A model generated the notes under the pieces. That model did no database searches. It saw only the letters and a program-made list of their open reading frames with translations, and was not told the origin of the DNA. A program made the translations under genes and the position numbers. Below, piece by piece: positions 1-11,078 of a DNA stretch of 64,000 nucleotides. Position 1 is the first letter of the stretch. The number at the start of each line of letters is the position of its first letter. This DNA comes from Samsoniella hepiali (lineage: Eukaryota > Ascomycota > Sordariomycetes > Hypocreales > Cordycipitaceae): NCBI GenBank assembly GCA_001455915.2, contig LNDK02000024.1, positions 1,736,001 to 1,800,000 of the forward strand, given 5' to 3'.

Positions 1-2862
1 TAATCAAATAATGACCTGCCAGATATATGGCGGAAGCAGCTGAAGAGAGGACCGGCCGCATTATGCAGCATCATGCAGTGACATGACGTTTCATGCTATG
101 GGCGTGTGTTTATTATTCTACGATCCGGAACTGTCGGTTGCAAACCATTGTACAGGTACGACACGAAACGCATTTAGACCGCCATTCTCCTCCAAAGTCA
201 GTGCACGTTGTATGTGCCGTTCAGCTCGCAACTGCATTGCATCATTCGACAACCACGTCCGCCAAGGCAACCTTGTTCAAGAAATGGATGGCGGACCAGT
301 GCGGAAATGGTTCTACGGGGGCAGATGGGATGTTTCGCTTCGCGAGCCCACGTTGGCGCAGGTTGGCGGGCAGGACCACAGGAGCCGGCACGCCTGTCAG
401 AGAATGTCTCACCAGCCACCCGGGTTTTGCCAAGGACCTCTTGTGCGCTGTCCACAACAACGGGCGTGTCAGGCTCATTGACTAGCAGAGCTAACGACGA
501 GCGGTCGTCAATTTGGAGGAGAAGAAAATATCAGGAAAAAGGCGAAAGGCTGCATGGACTGGCATGGAAGCATACGAGATGCCAGACCACTTGCAGCTAG
601 TGGGTAGTGTTTTATAACATATAGGCAATAATTGGCGATGGCGCCCTCGCTGCGCCGCAAGGGAGGCAATACAGCCGATGCAGCAGTAGCAGCAGCAGCA
701 TGGGCACGCCGCCGATGCTATTGATAGAGCGGGCTGAGCCAGCTACAGCAGAGCCTCATGCACAGAGGCCAATTGGTGGAGGCAGATCGGACCAGGACCA
801 GCGCAGCAACTAGCTGGCATAACATGCAAGCCCATCATCAGCCCCCAGTTTCTTTTTTTATACGGACCTCGTTACCTATCGGCTGGGTGGGTGGGATAAG
901 CCTTAATGCTGCGGACAGAGTTCAGCGGCGCCGACCACCAGGGGAGGGGAGTGGGCACGGTGCGGGTAGGCTGAGACAGATGCCAGCTGAAAAATTGAAG
1001 AAAAGCCCATGACCGTTTGTGATAATGCAGGCGGTCAAAGTAGCCGGCGGCGGCAAGGCTCTGACGCAAATAGTCAGATTCTGCGGATGTTGTCTGGGGG
1101 TTGTTTGATTAGGGACAGAGGGCCGAACCATGGACAAAAGACAGGGAGCAGAGCAGAGACAAGGACCAAGGCTGAGACTGCTGGCTAGGTAGTTGGTAGG
1201 GACTAAATAGTTGTGGCCCAGCGTGCCCATGGATCGCTAACTAGCGCATCGGGCCATGAAAAGCCGGATGGGCATCGACAGGTGCTGCTTGGAAGCTTTT
1301 CGTGTTTGCCGTAGGATTCTCGGGCTGGGAGAGCCTAGCGTCTGGTCACGTCAGGACGGGAATAGACGAGAGAAAAGAAGAGAAGAGGAGAATCGTAACT
1401 TGTCCATCACGCCGTGTCGTTACGGGGTTATTATTAGGAATCCACGCCGACTAGCCGGAAGAGCGAGAGAGTGAGAGAGGTTGGAGACTTTTTCTCTCGT
1501 ATTCTTCCAAGGCACCGGGCTGGCTTGGCCGTCCCACTGAAGGAAGCGCCACGTCCAACAGGGCTTAGCCTGGCACCACCCGGCTCAGTGACTCCGGGGA
1601 CGAGAGGCCCTTGCCTGCCTGTGCCAGCGGCCGCTTATTCACAGGCGTTGCAGCCCCCAAGATAGCCCATCCGGGACCAGTAATCACCGCTGTAACGCGC
1701 CTGGGGGCGTCGCTGTCCGATGGTGTGAATCTCATTGAAACGACATTTTTTTTTTGTCTAACAAATACGAATCATCCAAATGCCAGGCTCGGCGACGGCT
1801 AGCCTGGTCCGCATTGTTCGTCACACACTCACTTGTCTTTTTTGTTTTAGCAGTCCACGTTTTCTTTGCTGCCGCTGTCTTTTTTTAAACCAGGCTGTGC
1901 CCGCTGCCCGTCCCGTCCGTCGGCTGCCACCTCCTCGTTTTCTGTTCTTTCGTCCTCCTTAACCCCATCCATCCACAAAGTTTGCGCCTTTCCAGCCTCC
2001 AAGGCTAACCGACCTCACCACCACCCCTCAACCCTTCTCGTGTAAGAGGGCTCCATTTCGACGGAACACGGCCCCTCCGTCACAGCAAGGAAGGAGAAAA
2101 AAAGGCCGGACTGTCCCCATCGTCCTAGTCAAGCTGGTCCCCGTTGCCACCTGCAGGCCAAAGCGGAGCATCTCGACCTGCCACCCAGCTTTGCCAGCTG
2201 TGCCAGCCGAAGGAAAAAAGCCCAAGCAAACGCACCACCACAGCCCGGCCCGTCTCTCTGCAAACGCGGCAGCATACCTTGGTTGCCTTGCCTTGCCTTG
2301 CCTTACTTGTGCACTGCATCACTGCCGTCTGCATCCCGCTATCCCGCTTTCCTCTCCTCCTCTTCATTCTTCAATTCTGATTCTTCTCGCCTCTTCCATC
2401 TCCCTCAGCCAATTATCGTCTCCCATCCAGCCAAGGCTTGCAGGAAACCAGACCCGACTCTCCCCCACACGGACGCTCTGATAAGCTCTCACCACTTGCA
2501 CACCAAACGCCTCGTTTTCCTTGCCTTTGTGGCTCTGCACTTTGCTTTGCCCACAGTTTGCCGTCTCGTGTCTGCCAAGTTCAAACCAAGATAGACGCAC
2601 CGTTTTTAGCTTTGTGTCCTGCCACCCGTCCAGCTTTGTCGTCATCCAAAACCTGGCCGCCTGCCATCGCACAAGCGATACGCACACACCACTGCACATC
2701 ATCTGCACGCCGGCCTGCTGTCTTTGTCTGAGGCAAGCCGAAACCTGGGGCCGCTTTTACTACTCCAACCTTGCTTCTTCTACATCCTTTTTGAACTCTT
2801 TGCTTCCGCTTCTTCTTCTTCCTCTTCTTCTTCTTCTGCTTCCATCATTTTCTTTTCTGCAT
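1..2862. other. Gene-free 5' flank of the first gene
   Basis: No convincing coding region is seen on either strand; the open frames here are short and overlap one another without family resemblance. From about 1.8 kb onwards the plus strand becomes pyrimidine-rich, with a short CCTTG tandem run (about 2286-2304) and TTC/TCT runs around 2805-2850. This is typical of the promoter or leader of a highly expressed filamentous-fungal gene. The downstream gene starting at 2876 or 3032 is the obvious target. Confidence 0.5.
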
Positions 2863-2870
2863 TATATATA
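2863..2870 (+). promoter_or_regulatory. TATA-like element upstream of the Ser/Thr-rich secreted protein
   Basis: An uninterrupted TATATATA lies at 2863-2870, just downstream of a CT-rich stretch. It is only 6 nt before the ATG at 2876 but 162 nt before the in-frame ATG at 3032. If it works as a TATA box, transcription would begin too late to include the first ATG, which favours the second ATG and its signal peptide. No transcript evidence is available. Confidence 0.35.
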
Positions 2871-3031
2871 CAGAAATGGCCGCCGAGATGCAGCACGACT
2901 CCACCCTGGAGGCCGGACTACTGAGAAAGCAGCAACAGGAAGAAGAAAAGTCGAAGCATTGTACAAGAGGTTTTGGAGACCGCACCCTTGGAGCCCCGGA
3001 TACATGCCCCGGACCGCAGGACAACCGCAAA

Positions 3032-4837
3032 ATGTCGCCTCTTCGCCGATTTCTCGTCATTGCCTTCATTGGCCTGGTGGCCCTGATGGGCTTGGCTGCC
3101 GCTCGAGGACCCTGTCTTGGTGATGCCCAGCACCGCGACGTTCAGCTGGAGAAGCGTCAGACACCTGGAAGCAACACCACCAGCCCTCCCGGGAATCAGA
3201 ACGAGGGCAATGCCGGCAGCCAGCCGGGTAGTAAGTTATACTCCCCGTATTTCATGGCCGATCTCTCAGACGTGGCATTACCACCTTGTCAATTGTTACC
3301 GGCCGACTCTGAGCTCGAACTAACTAACACGCTCCCAGATGGTGGTACCACCCAGACAGTCGACAATAACGTCACCTCGACAGTCACGACAACCGAGACG
3401 GTTCACCAACCTGGCGGTACCCCTACGACTACTTCCCCTCCCGGAAGCTCAACACCTGGATCTTCGTCGCCTCCTCCCTCAACTCCTTCCTCAACTCCAA
3501 GCTCGCCCCCCCCAGCTTCGTCTCCGACGTCTACGTCAAGCACCCGGAGCGACTCGACGACATCTGTCCCATCCACCCATTCATCTTCCCCCACCACCAC
3601 CGTCCCTTCACAATCGACTTCGGCTCCGGTCTCCTCCTCGGGTACGTCTCCTACAGCTTCAACCACCGAAGTTGCTTCTTCTTCCTCTAATCCTCCAACT
3701 ACTTTCTCAACTGGTACGTCTGTACCAGAATCGTCCGTGTCTCCCCCTCCACCGCCCACATCTTCTCCTTCTCGTCAGTCTTCTTCTTCTTTTCCGAAGC
3801 AGTCTTCAACTTCAGTTCCTCCACCTTCATCTTCTCCATCTTCTGATGCTCCACGTCAGTCTTCCTCTCCAGCCCATTCTGAAGAGAACTCTCCCTCTAC
3901 CCCTTCTCCCAATTCCTCGTCTCCAGCATCTACGGAGAACTCTCCTTCGTCGGTGCAGTCTTCTCGTTTGCCTGACGAAACCGGTTCTTCTGATTCACGT
4001 CAGTCTACTTTGTCTAGCGCACTACCTCCATCTTCTTTGCCTCCCCCATTCCAATCCAATCCTTTTTCTAGCACATTTCCAAGCTCCTACTCCTGTATGC
4101 AAAATTTTGTGCTTTTTCTTCACACTGTTCTCCCCTCTCTTATTGTACCTCTTTTCCCCTTTTGATTTCTCCTCCGTCTTGCACGCCCCGTCACCTCAAT
4201 CTCCCACTTCTCGGCAAGCCCACTCCACATTGCTCGAGCCTCGAGAAACTTCAAGTTGGCTTGTAGCCCCGGCCTACTGATATCGCCAAGACGTTCTCAG
4301 CTCTCGTGTGCAGCTCTCGTATGCGGGTGGATGTACATTACTCTCGTCTAGTGGTGTGGCCATGTACAAGTGTATCCAAGCTGCAAGTTCACCTGGCTTC
4401 ATTCCCCAGTTCACATGCAATATCCCATTTTGGGTGCCAACCCCAGTGCTCTGGTTGAAAGTCTTGTTCCAATTTCTTTCACAAAAAACACACGTCTTTT
4501 TCATTCACAACTCTCGATTGTATCGTCTGTATTACATTGCCCTGCGTCTAACATTTTCACAGCCCAGCCCACCAGCTCCTCGCCACCTGAGTCCACTCCT
4601 CGTCGCACCATCACTACTGGCACTATCACTACCTCGAGCGCCGTCCAGGAAACAATCACTCGCACCAACGGTAACGGCCATATCGAGACGGTTACGTCGA
4701 CTTCCTGGGTTGAGATTCGCCCAACCTCGACCGACACGGCTGACCCTAGCCTGCAAAACGCCGCCAACGGTCGTGGCCCTGCTGGTGTTGCGGCAGCAGC
4801 TGTCGCTGGCATTGTCGCCGGTGTTATGATGATCTAA
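3032..4837 (+). CDS. Secreted Ser/Thr/Pro-rich GPI-anchored-type protein
   Basis: Predicted cell-wall or plasma-membrane surface protein of 409 residues with no enzyme domain. Exons are 3032-3230, 3339-4094 and 4563-4837. Intron 1 (108 nt) has donor GTAAGT and a CTAAC branch. Intron 2 is long (468 nt, donor GTATGC, acceptor TTTTCACAG with CTAAC upstream); its ends are phase-consistent and it removes the stop at 4163. The N terminus is a clear signal peptide (MSPLRRFLVIAFIGLVALMG), followed by a Lys-Arg near residue 45 that could be a Kex2-type site. The middle is almost entirely Ser, Thr and Pro. The C terminus (NAANGRGPAGVAAAAVAGIV and on) is a typical GPI-attachment tail ending hydrophobic. 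An in-frame ATG at 2876 would add 52 residues in front of the signal peptide; I prefer 3032. The exact family is unknown. Confidence 0.7.
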
Positions 4838-5159
4838 GGAGATGCAACTGATGCACTATTGCTTGCAGGAGGATGGGATTGGGAAATTGATGAAAGGTAG
4901 CTTTACATGGATGGCGTTTTAACATTGCTTTTGTGCATATCTGGGATTGGATTTAATGGGATTGTAAAAGATAGATTTGGATCGGTACCGACCACGGACA
5001 AAACTGATTATTGATGATAATGTCCATAGACTAAATTGCAAATGCGCAGATTATGACCACCAGGCTAGCAACGTTGAAATGTGTACATTCTAAATCAAAG
5101 GGCCAACACCAAACTCCTAGGTACTACATGGTAAAAATATAGATGTTTGCGTGAGAAGG
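4838..5159. other. Short convergent intergenic spacer
   Basis: This 322-bp AT-richer spacer separates the 3' ends of the secreted protein (+) and the FAM32A-like gene (-). No coding potential or structured repeat is seen; it should hold both 3' UTRs and polyadenylation sites. Confidence 0.5.
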
Positions 5160-5685
5160 CTAACCGGGTCCAATCTTGGGCATGTCGTGATGCTCGCTGA
5201 GTTTGGACAGGTAGGTGTTGAGCTCCTCGACGCGCTCCTTGTGCGTCTTGAGCAGTTCAGGACGGGAACCTGATTGTTCAGCCATTTTGAGTAACTGCGT
5301 CCATTAGTATATTGCATTGTGCAGGCGATGCGGTTGAAAAGAACCAAAGAAAAAGAGCGAATGAAGAAGAGTAAAAAGGTCGAACAGTAGAGAGCGTGGA
5401 TATGAAAGGACTTACTCTCTTCTTCTTGGTTTCTTCATACTGTCTCTCCGATTCCGTCTTTTGTGCCACGGATTCTCCATGTTCGTCTTCGAGTCCATCC
5501 TCTGACTCTTGTCTATCAGCCTTTTCCTTCCTGACGAGCTTCTTGGAGGAGTCGGAGTCGCCAGCGGAGAGATTCTTTTCGAGGTCCGTCTTTGCGCGCT
5601 TCTTCTTCTTCTTCTTGTCGATGCGGGCGCCTTTGAGCTTGAGCGCGCCGCCGCCGCCGCTCAGGGCGTAGTCGTCGGACGGCAT
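5160..5685 (-). CDS. FAM32A-like (DUF1754) nuclear protein
   Basis: Small basic protein of 134 residues. The family includes human FAM32A, a spliceosome-associated nuclear protein; fungal members are poorly studied. Exons are 5685-5416 and 5294-5160 (minus strand), with a 121-nt intron (donor GTAAGT, TACTAAT branch, acceptor GCAG), phase 0. The N terminus carries GGALKLKGARIDKKKKKKRA, matching the family hallmark GPLKLKG followed by a lysine run. A charged linker follows. The C-terminal exon reads RPELLKTHKERVEELNTYLS then KLSEHHDMPKIGPG, matching the conserved family ending (THK-RVE-hydrophobic-N-L-L-EH-D-PK). The ATG at 5685 is chosen because it directly precedes the conserved KLKG block; an upstream in-frame ATG at 5760 would add 25 unconserved residues. 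It is divergent from the permease gene. Confidence 0.85.
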
Positions 5686-5993
5686 GTTGGTTGGAAAAAA
5701 TGTGGCGCACGTGCGTGAGTTGGGGTTGTAGTGTGATGAGAGAGAGGTTTGGTGGTACAAAAGATGAGATGTCGTTGGTGAGGCTGGGCATGGTGGTTCT
5801 CCACTGGACAGGGATTACCTAACAGGCGAAGTTGATTGGGGGCAGGGCTGCGGTAGAGGCGCTGTGGCCTTCCCTGGGTGGCGTTTGGGACAATGAAGCT
5901 CCAAATGCGCCGACATTGTGAGCTCTGCTGAATTAAAAGTACATGGTATTTCTGAAGTTGACTATTTTTTATATGCAGTCTTTCTGTTTAGAG

Positions 5994-6025
<32 letters not shown>

Positions 6026-6756
6026 CCACTTCTGCCGCCCCTGGCAAACAAGACTCACGCGACCAGTGGCCAAGATGGACTCCATCAGGCAAGGAAACAA
6101 AAGTACCTTTCCAACAAGCAGTCACAAAAGTCGGCAGGAAAACACAAACAAGATCGTCCCGATCCTGGGCGATTCCACCTCTGAAACTTGGCGTGCCATT
6201 CACGCCTGTTTATTAATAGGTCCGTCCCAGCAATGACGACCCGCAAGCGCAGAGTCACGACTGCACCAATCTGCCCAGCGTACCATTGGTGCCAATTTTA
6301 AATCCACCAAAAAAAAGGCCCATCGTCACTCACTCCTCTTCCCCTTGTATTCCCAGACTAGACACATTTCCAATAAATTCACCGCATCGGCTCCAGCATC
6401 CTGATTTACCTTTTTTCCAGTAGCCTCATCTTTATCACTCCAACGGCAAGGCATATAACATAGCACAGCATCTACCCCATTTACTACCACCGCAGCGCGC
6501 AGCTAGTCGGTACGGGCCAGTGCATACATAGACCGACTGCCAGACGAACCACCCCGAACCACCTCCCTATTTGAGAGTACCCTCTCTCCCCCTCACCACG
6601 CCGCCCACCTTGCACCTCGTCGCGACATCGACCACGACTGCGTGATGGGCCGTAATTAAACAGCCCGCCTCTCTTTTCGATCAGCCGTTATCCTCCCGCG
6701 TTTTTCTCTATCCTCGGCTCGGGCCGACGACACAAACACACACACAAACACACACC
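5686..6756. promoter_or_regulatory. Divergent promoter region with a 27-nt A tract
   Basis: This 1.07-kb region separates the divergent FAM32A-like (-) and amino-acid permease (+) genes. It contains an uninterrupted A tract at 5994-6020, and a C-rich plus-strand leader with CA/CAAA repeats (about 6730-6755) running into the permease ATG. The A tract is of the kind that disfavours nucleosomes. No open frame here is credible. Confidence 0.5.
5994..6020 (+). repeat. Poly(A) homopolymer, 27 nt
   Basis: There are 27 consecutive A residues between two divergently transcribed genes. No target-site duplication or transposon body is visible beside it, so it reads as a simple tract rather than a retroelement tail. 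Confidence 0.9.
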
Positions 6757-8687
6757 ATGCCCGCATACAACGGCGGGCTGCAGTCGCAGACGCGCGACTC
6801 GCTCGAGCTCGCCTCCCTCGCCTCCAGCAGCGTCATGCTCGACAATGGCGGCGCCGACACCGGCGTCTCCTCCTCCTCCGACCTGTCCTCGCGGCCCAGC
6901 ATCTCGTCGTCGCGGCGCCTCTCCCTTGTCGAGGAGGAGGACCCCTTTGGCGACGACAACCCCGCCGCGCGCGGCGCCGCCAGCACACGCCTCGGCCGCG
7001 CCTACTCCTCCGAATCGACGTTTGATTTCGCCGCCAACCTCTTTCCGCTGTCGTCGACGGCCGGCGGCGGCGGCGGGTACGCGCCCATCGGGGCACCCAC
7101 ATCGTCGGGACGCCGCGGTGGCACACTCGGCGGCGGCTCCCTCGAGAAGCACAAGACGCTCACATACCTCAACGGCCTGTCGCTGATTGTCGGCCTCATC
7201 ATCGGGTCCGGCATCTTCTCCTCGCCCAGCCAGGTCAGCTCGCGCGTCGGCTCCGCCGGCGCCGGGCTCGTGGTCTGGGTCGTGGCCGGCATACTCGCCT
7301 GGACGGGCGGCGCCTCGTACGCCGAGCTCGGCGGCGCCATCCCGCTCAACGGCGGCGCCCAGGTCTACCTGGCCAAGACGTTTGGCGAGCTGGCGGGGTT
7401 CCTGTTTACGTGGTCGGCGGTGCTGGTGCTAAAACCGGGCAGCGCGGCCATCATCGCCATCATCATGGGCGAGTACCTGGTGCGCGCGGTGATTGGCGCC
7501 GAGGCGGAGACGATCAGTCCATGGGTGAGCAAGGGCGTCGCGCTCGTGGGCATCCTGACGGTGACGCTGCTCAACTGCGTCTCGACGCGCGCGGGGACGC
7601 GGGTCAATGACTTGCTCATGTTTCTCAAGTTTGTGGCGCTCATCTTCATCACGGTCACGGGCATCGTCGTTGCGATTACGGGCAGTACGCTGACAGGCGA
7701 ACCCACGCTCGAGTGGAAAAAGCACGACTGGTTCGAGGGCACCTCGAGCGACCTGTCGGCGTGGGCGCTCGCTCTTTACGCCGGCCTCTGGGCCTTTGAC
7801 GGCTGGGACAATGTGAGTCCTCCCAAATGCTACACGATATGTGGAAGCAAGTTATGCTAATAGTTCTCTACCAGACCAATTACGTCGTCGGTGAATTCCG
7901 CAATCCTTCCCGCGACCTACCGCGCATCATCCATACCGCCATGCCGCTCGTCATTCTGTCCTACGTGCTCGCCAATGTGGCCTATTTCCTCGTGCTGCCG
8001 CTGCCCGCCATTAACGGTTCCAACACCGTGGCCGTGCTCTTTGGCTCGCGCGTCTTTGGCCCCGCCGGCGCGCTCGTCATTGCGCTGATTGTCAGCTTCA
8101 GCTGCTTCGGCGCGCTCAACTCGTCGACCTTTACCGCGGGACGCCTCATCTACGTCGCGGGCAAGGAGGGCTACATCCCGACCGTCTTTGGCCGCATCGG
8201 GTTCGGCGACCGCATGCTCGAGGATCCGCTGTCGACGCAGCGCACGCGCTCCTGGCTGACCAAGATGCTGCGCCGCTGCGTCGGCGACGAGGACACGGGG
8301 CTCTTTTTCACGCCCGTGTACGCGCTGCTGCTAAACTGCGCCTTTACCATGGCGTACTGCGTCGTCGGCGAGTTTTCCACGCTGGTGACGTTTTACGGCG
8401 TCGCCGGGTACACGTTTTACTTTCTCACCGTGCTCGGCCTGATTGTGCTGCGCGTGCGCGAGCCCCAGCTCGAGCGGCCGTACAAGACGTGGATCACGAC
8501 GCCCATTATATTCTGCTGCGTGAGCCTGTTCTTGCTCAGCCGCGCCGTGTTTGCGCAGCCGCTGCAGACGCTGCTCGTCGTGGGCTTTGTCGTGGCGGGC
8601 ATTCCGGTATATTTCCTGCGCGTGCGTGGACGGGAGCGCAAAGGCATGGGCAGCCGCGATAAGAAGTGGTGGCAGTTTTGGAGATGA
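6757..8687 (+). CDS. Amino-acid permease of the APC superfamily (LAT/methionine-permease type)
   Basis: Plasma-membrane amino-acid transporter of 622 residues. Exons are 6757-7812 and 7875-8687 with a 62-nt phase-0 intron (GTGAGT ... CCAG, branch GCTAAT). The first 130 or so residues are a Ser- and Gly-rich cytosolic tail. TM1 begins near residue 136 and carries the APC hallmark GLIIGSGIF. The following segments include GGASYAELGGAIPLNGGAQV, a large-neutral-amino-acid-transporter signature. The sequence across the splice junction, FDGWDN-TNYVVGEFRNPSRD, matches the FxGW-x2-N-x4-E-x2-NP-R-LP block of LAT1-like and Mup1-like carriers. About 12 membrane segments are expected. Substrate cannot be fixed from sequence; methionine or large neutral amino acids are plausible. 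It converges with formate dehydrogenase. The start lies in a CA-rich leader and is the first in-frame ATG. Confidence 0.88.
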
Positions 8688-9183
8688 TTGGGCTTGGTTG
8701 GAAATTGTGCATAGCTTACCACACATTCCTCTTTTGATACCTTTGCTATTAGGTTGCGTTTCTTCTTCTGTTTTGTATGAATTTCTTGTGTTGAACCTTG
8801 TTGGAACAAAAATGACGATTATAACATAGCATGGCCAGGCGAATGAAACTGCTTAGGGTTGGGCGTTGGGGACATTGAACTGCATTGCACCCCCTCTTGT
8901 ATTCTGGATTTGGGTACATATTACAAATATTAATCCCACCACGTCGATACAGACTTTTTATTTTACGGAAATGAAGTTGACAATGAGTGAAAGGTAATGA
9001 TGCGAGCCACGTTATGGGCACAGAGGTTTGGTAAAGATGCATTGCTAGCTACACCTAAAGATATACACAGCCAGTGTCCAGGATCATATCGGTGCACTAT
9101 ACTGTTTCGACACGAATTCACTTCATTACAATATTGGTTTGGTTTCGTTTTTTTTTTTGGTCTTTAGTCCACCGCAAATTTCT
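8688..9183. other. Convergent intergenic spacer
   Basis: This 496-bp AT-rich spacer lies between the 3' ends of the permease (+) and formate dehydrogenase (-). It has T-runs near 9150 and no coding or repeat signal. Confidence 0.5.
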
Positions 9184-10993
9184 TTACTTGCGCTGGCCGT
9201 ACGCCTTGGTGGCGTAGTCGCCCTTGTGGACAATCAGGTCCTCGGGGCGGTAGTCCTCCTTGCCGGAGAAGTAGCTGGTGAGGATGGCCTTTGTGCCGTC
9301 GGCGTAGCGCTTCTGGGCGTCGAGCGAGGTGCCCGACATGTGGGGGACCATGGCGTTGCCGCCGCCAAAGGGGTTCTTGGCGGTGCGCAGGGGATGGTCC
9401 TTGGGCGCGGGCTGGGGGAACCAGACGTCGCCGCCGTAGCCGGCGAGGTGGCCGGACTCGAGGGCGGCGGCGACGTCCTCCTTGACGACGATGGCGCCGC
9501 GGGCGGTGTTGATGAGGTAGGAGCCTGCAGACATGTCAAGTTAGTCCAAGTCCGACGGCGGAGAGACAAGCGTATGGTGGTGGTGGTGGTGGTGGTGGTG
9601 GTCACGTACCCTTCTTCATCTTGCTAATCAGCTCCTTGTTGAACAGGCCCTTTGTCTTTTCGTGCAGCGGGCAGTTGATGGTGACAATGTCGCACTGCGC
9701 GAGCAGCTCCTCGAGGGAGTCGACGCGGCGGCAGCCAATCTCCTTTTCCGTCTCGGCCGAGAGCGGCTGGTAGTCGTAGTAGAGCAGCTCCTTGCAGTCA
9801 AAGGGCTTGAGGCGGCGGAGGACGCGCTCGCCGATGCGGCCGACGGCGACGGTGCCGACGACTTTATCCTCGAGGTCGTACTCTTGCTTGGCGACGGCGG
9901 CCACGTCCCACTCGCCGCGGGCGACCTGCTCGTGCGCGGGCACAAAGTTGCGGATGAGGACGAGAATGGTCATGACGACGTGCTCGGCGACGGAGACGAC
10001 GTTGCTGCCGGTCACCTCGGCGACGGTGACGCCGCCGTTGGTCTTGTTGGCCGCGTTGAGGTCGACGTGGTCGGAGCCGATGCCGGCGGTGACGGCGAGC
10101 TTGAGGTTCTTGGCCTTGGCGAGGCGTTCGGCGGTGAGGTAGCCAGGGTGGAAGCTGTGATAAGAGGTGTGAGTAGCTATGAAGAGGGAAGTGGAGGACG
10201 GGCGACGGGGAAGAGAGGTGAGCTTACGGAGTGGTGATGATGACTTCGGCGTCGACGAGCTCCTGGTCAAACTTGGAGTTTTCGCCCTCCTTGTCGGAAG
10301 TGGTCACGAGGGTGTGGCCCTGCTCCTCGAGCCACTTGCGGAGGCCGAGCTCATTCTCGGTGGTTCCGAGAAGCTCAGGGACCTAAAGTGTGAATCGGAC
10401 ATTGTTAGCATGCTTGTTGCTTGTTGCTTTGTGTTTTGTGTACATTGCTGCAAGCCAGGTCTAAGAATAGCGTGGTGATCGGAGAGGCCCCGCAGGAGCT
10501 TCTCCCCCGCATTTTGGGCGGGCTGCATCGCTAGCGGAAACGCTACCAGCACAGCAACAAGGCAACACGGCACAAGTCTTTGACGTGTCCGTCTGTTGCT
10601 GGTTTTTTTTTGCTTTTGCTTTTTTATGCTTGCCATTGGTAATGCAGCAACGTTTGCAAGCCATTCTTATCCTGACCCAATTGCAATGTGCGGTGGATTG
10701 TTGAAAAGGAAAACGAAAAAAAAAAAAAAAAAGGTACTACTAACCTGCTCGGCATGCTTGCCGCCGTCGTAGAGAACGAGAAGAACCTTGACCTTTTCGC
10801 GGGCAGTGGTCAGCGCACGAAACGAAGAAGGGACGAAGCCCGGTGCCGCTCCCAGCTTGCTGAAGACGGGCACCGCCGTGCGACGAGCAGCGGCGACGTG
10901 TCGGAGGACAGGCGCGGGAGAAGCGCACGAGTGGAAGAGCGCTGCGCGGGACGCCAGAGGCAGAGAACGGGGAAGAGGGCGAAAAGATACCAT
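9184..10993 (-). CDS. fdh: NAD-dependent formate dehydrogenase with mitochondrial-type presequence
   Basis: Oxidises formate to CO2 with NAD (D-2-hydroxyacid dehydrogenase fold). The product is 429 residues from exons 10993-10745, 10382-10228, 10154-9610 and 9524-9184 (minus strand). Introns are 362, 73 and 85 nt. Diagnostic FDH motifs are TAGIGSDHVDLNAANKTNGG, GSNVVSVAEHVV, the coenzyme loop GTVAVGRIGERV (near residue 236), catalytic Arg in NTARGA (near 325) and catalytic His in VPHMSGTSLDAQ (near 376). Cytosolic fungal FDHs begin near the VKVLLVLYDGGKHAEQ block; here about 65 Arg/Ser/Ala-rich, acid-poor residues precede it, resembling a mitochondrial presequence. Intron 1 is unusually long and falls just after the KHAEQ block. 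A strong TATA box lies upstream, suggesting inducible expression. A (CCA)n run occupies part of intron 3. Confidence 0.95.
9575..9602 (+). repeat. TGG trinucleotide microsatellite inside FDH intron 3
   Basis: About nine TGG units (CCA on the coding strand) lie within the 85-nt third intron of formate dehydrogenase. They fill the stretch between the GTACGT donor and the branch region. Length variation here would change intron size but not the protein. Confidence 0.85.
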
Positions 10994-11070
10994 TGTGAAG
11001 GATTTGAACTGTCAAGAATAGACAAGTGTGTGTATATGAGATCGGGGGGGAGCGAAGGTGGGAGGCAACC

Positions 11071-11078
11071 CTTTTATA
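11071..11078 (-). promoter_or_regulatory. TATA box of the formate dehydrogenase gene
   Basis: Read on the minus strand, the sequence is TATAAAAG, 78 nt before the FDH ATG at 10993. Spacing and sequence fit a canonical TATA box for a short leader. A TATA promoter fits an induced, strongly expressed metabolic gene. Confidence 0.6.

Noticed and set aside
3339..4280. A 313-codon plus-strand frame offset from the Ser/Thr-rich protein
   Set aside because: It is a Leu/Pro/Arg-rich second frame of the repetitive TCT/CCT DNA, without start context or domain.
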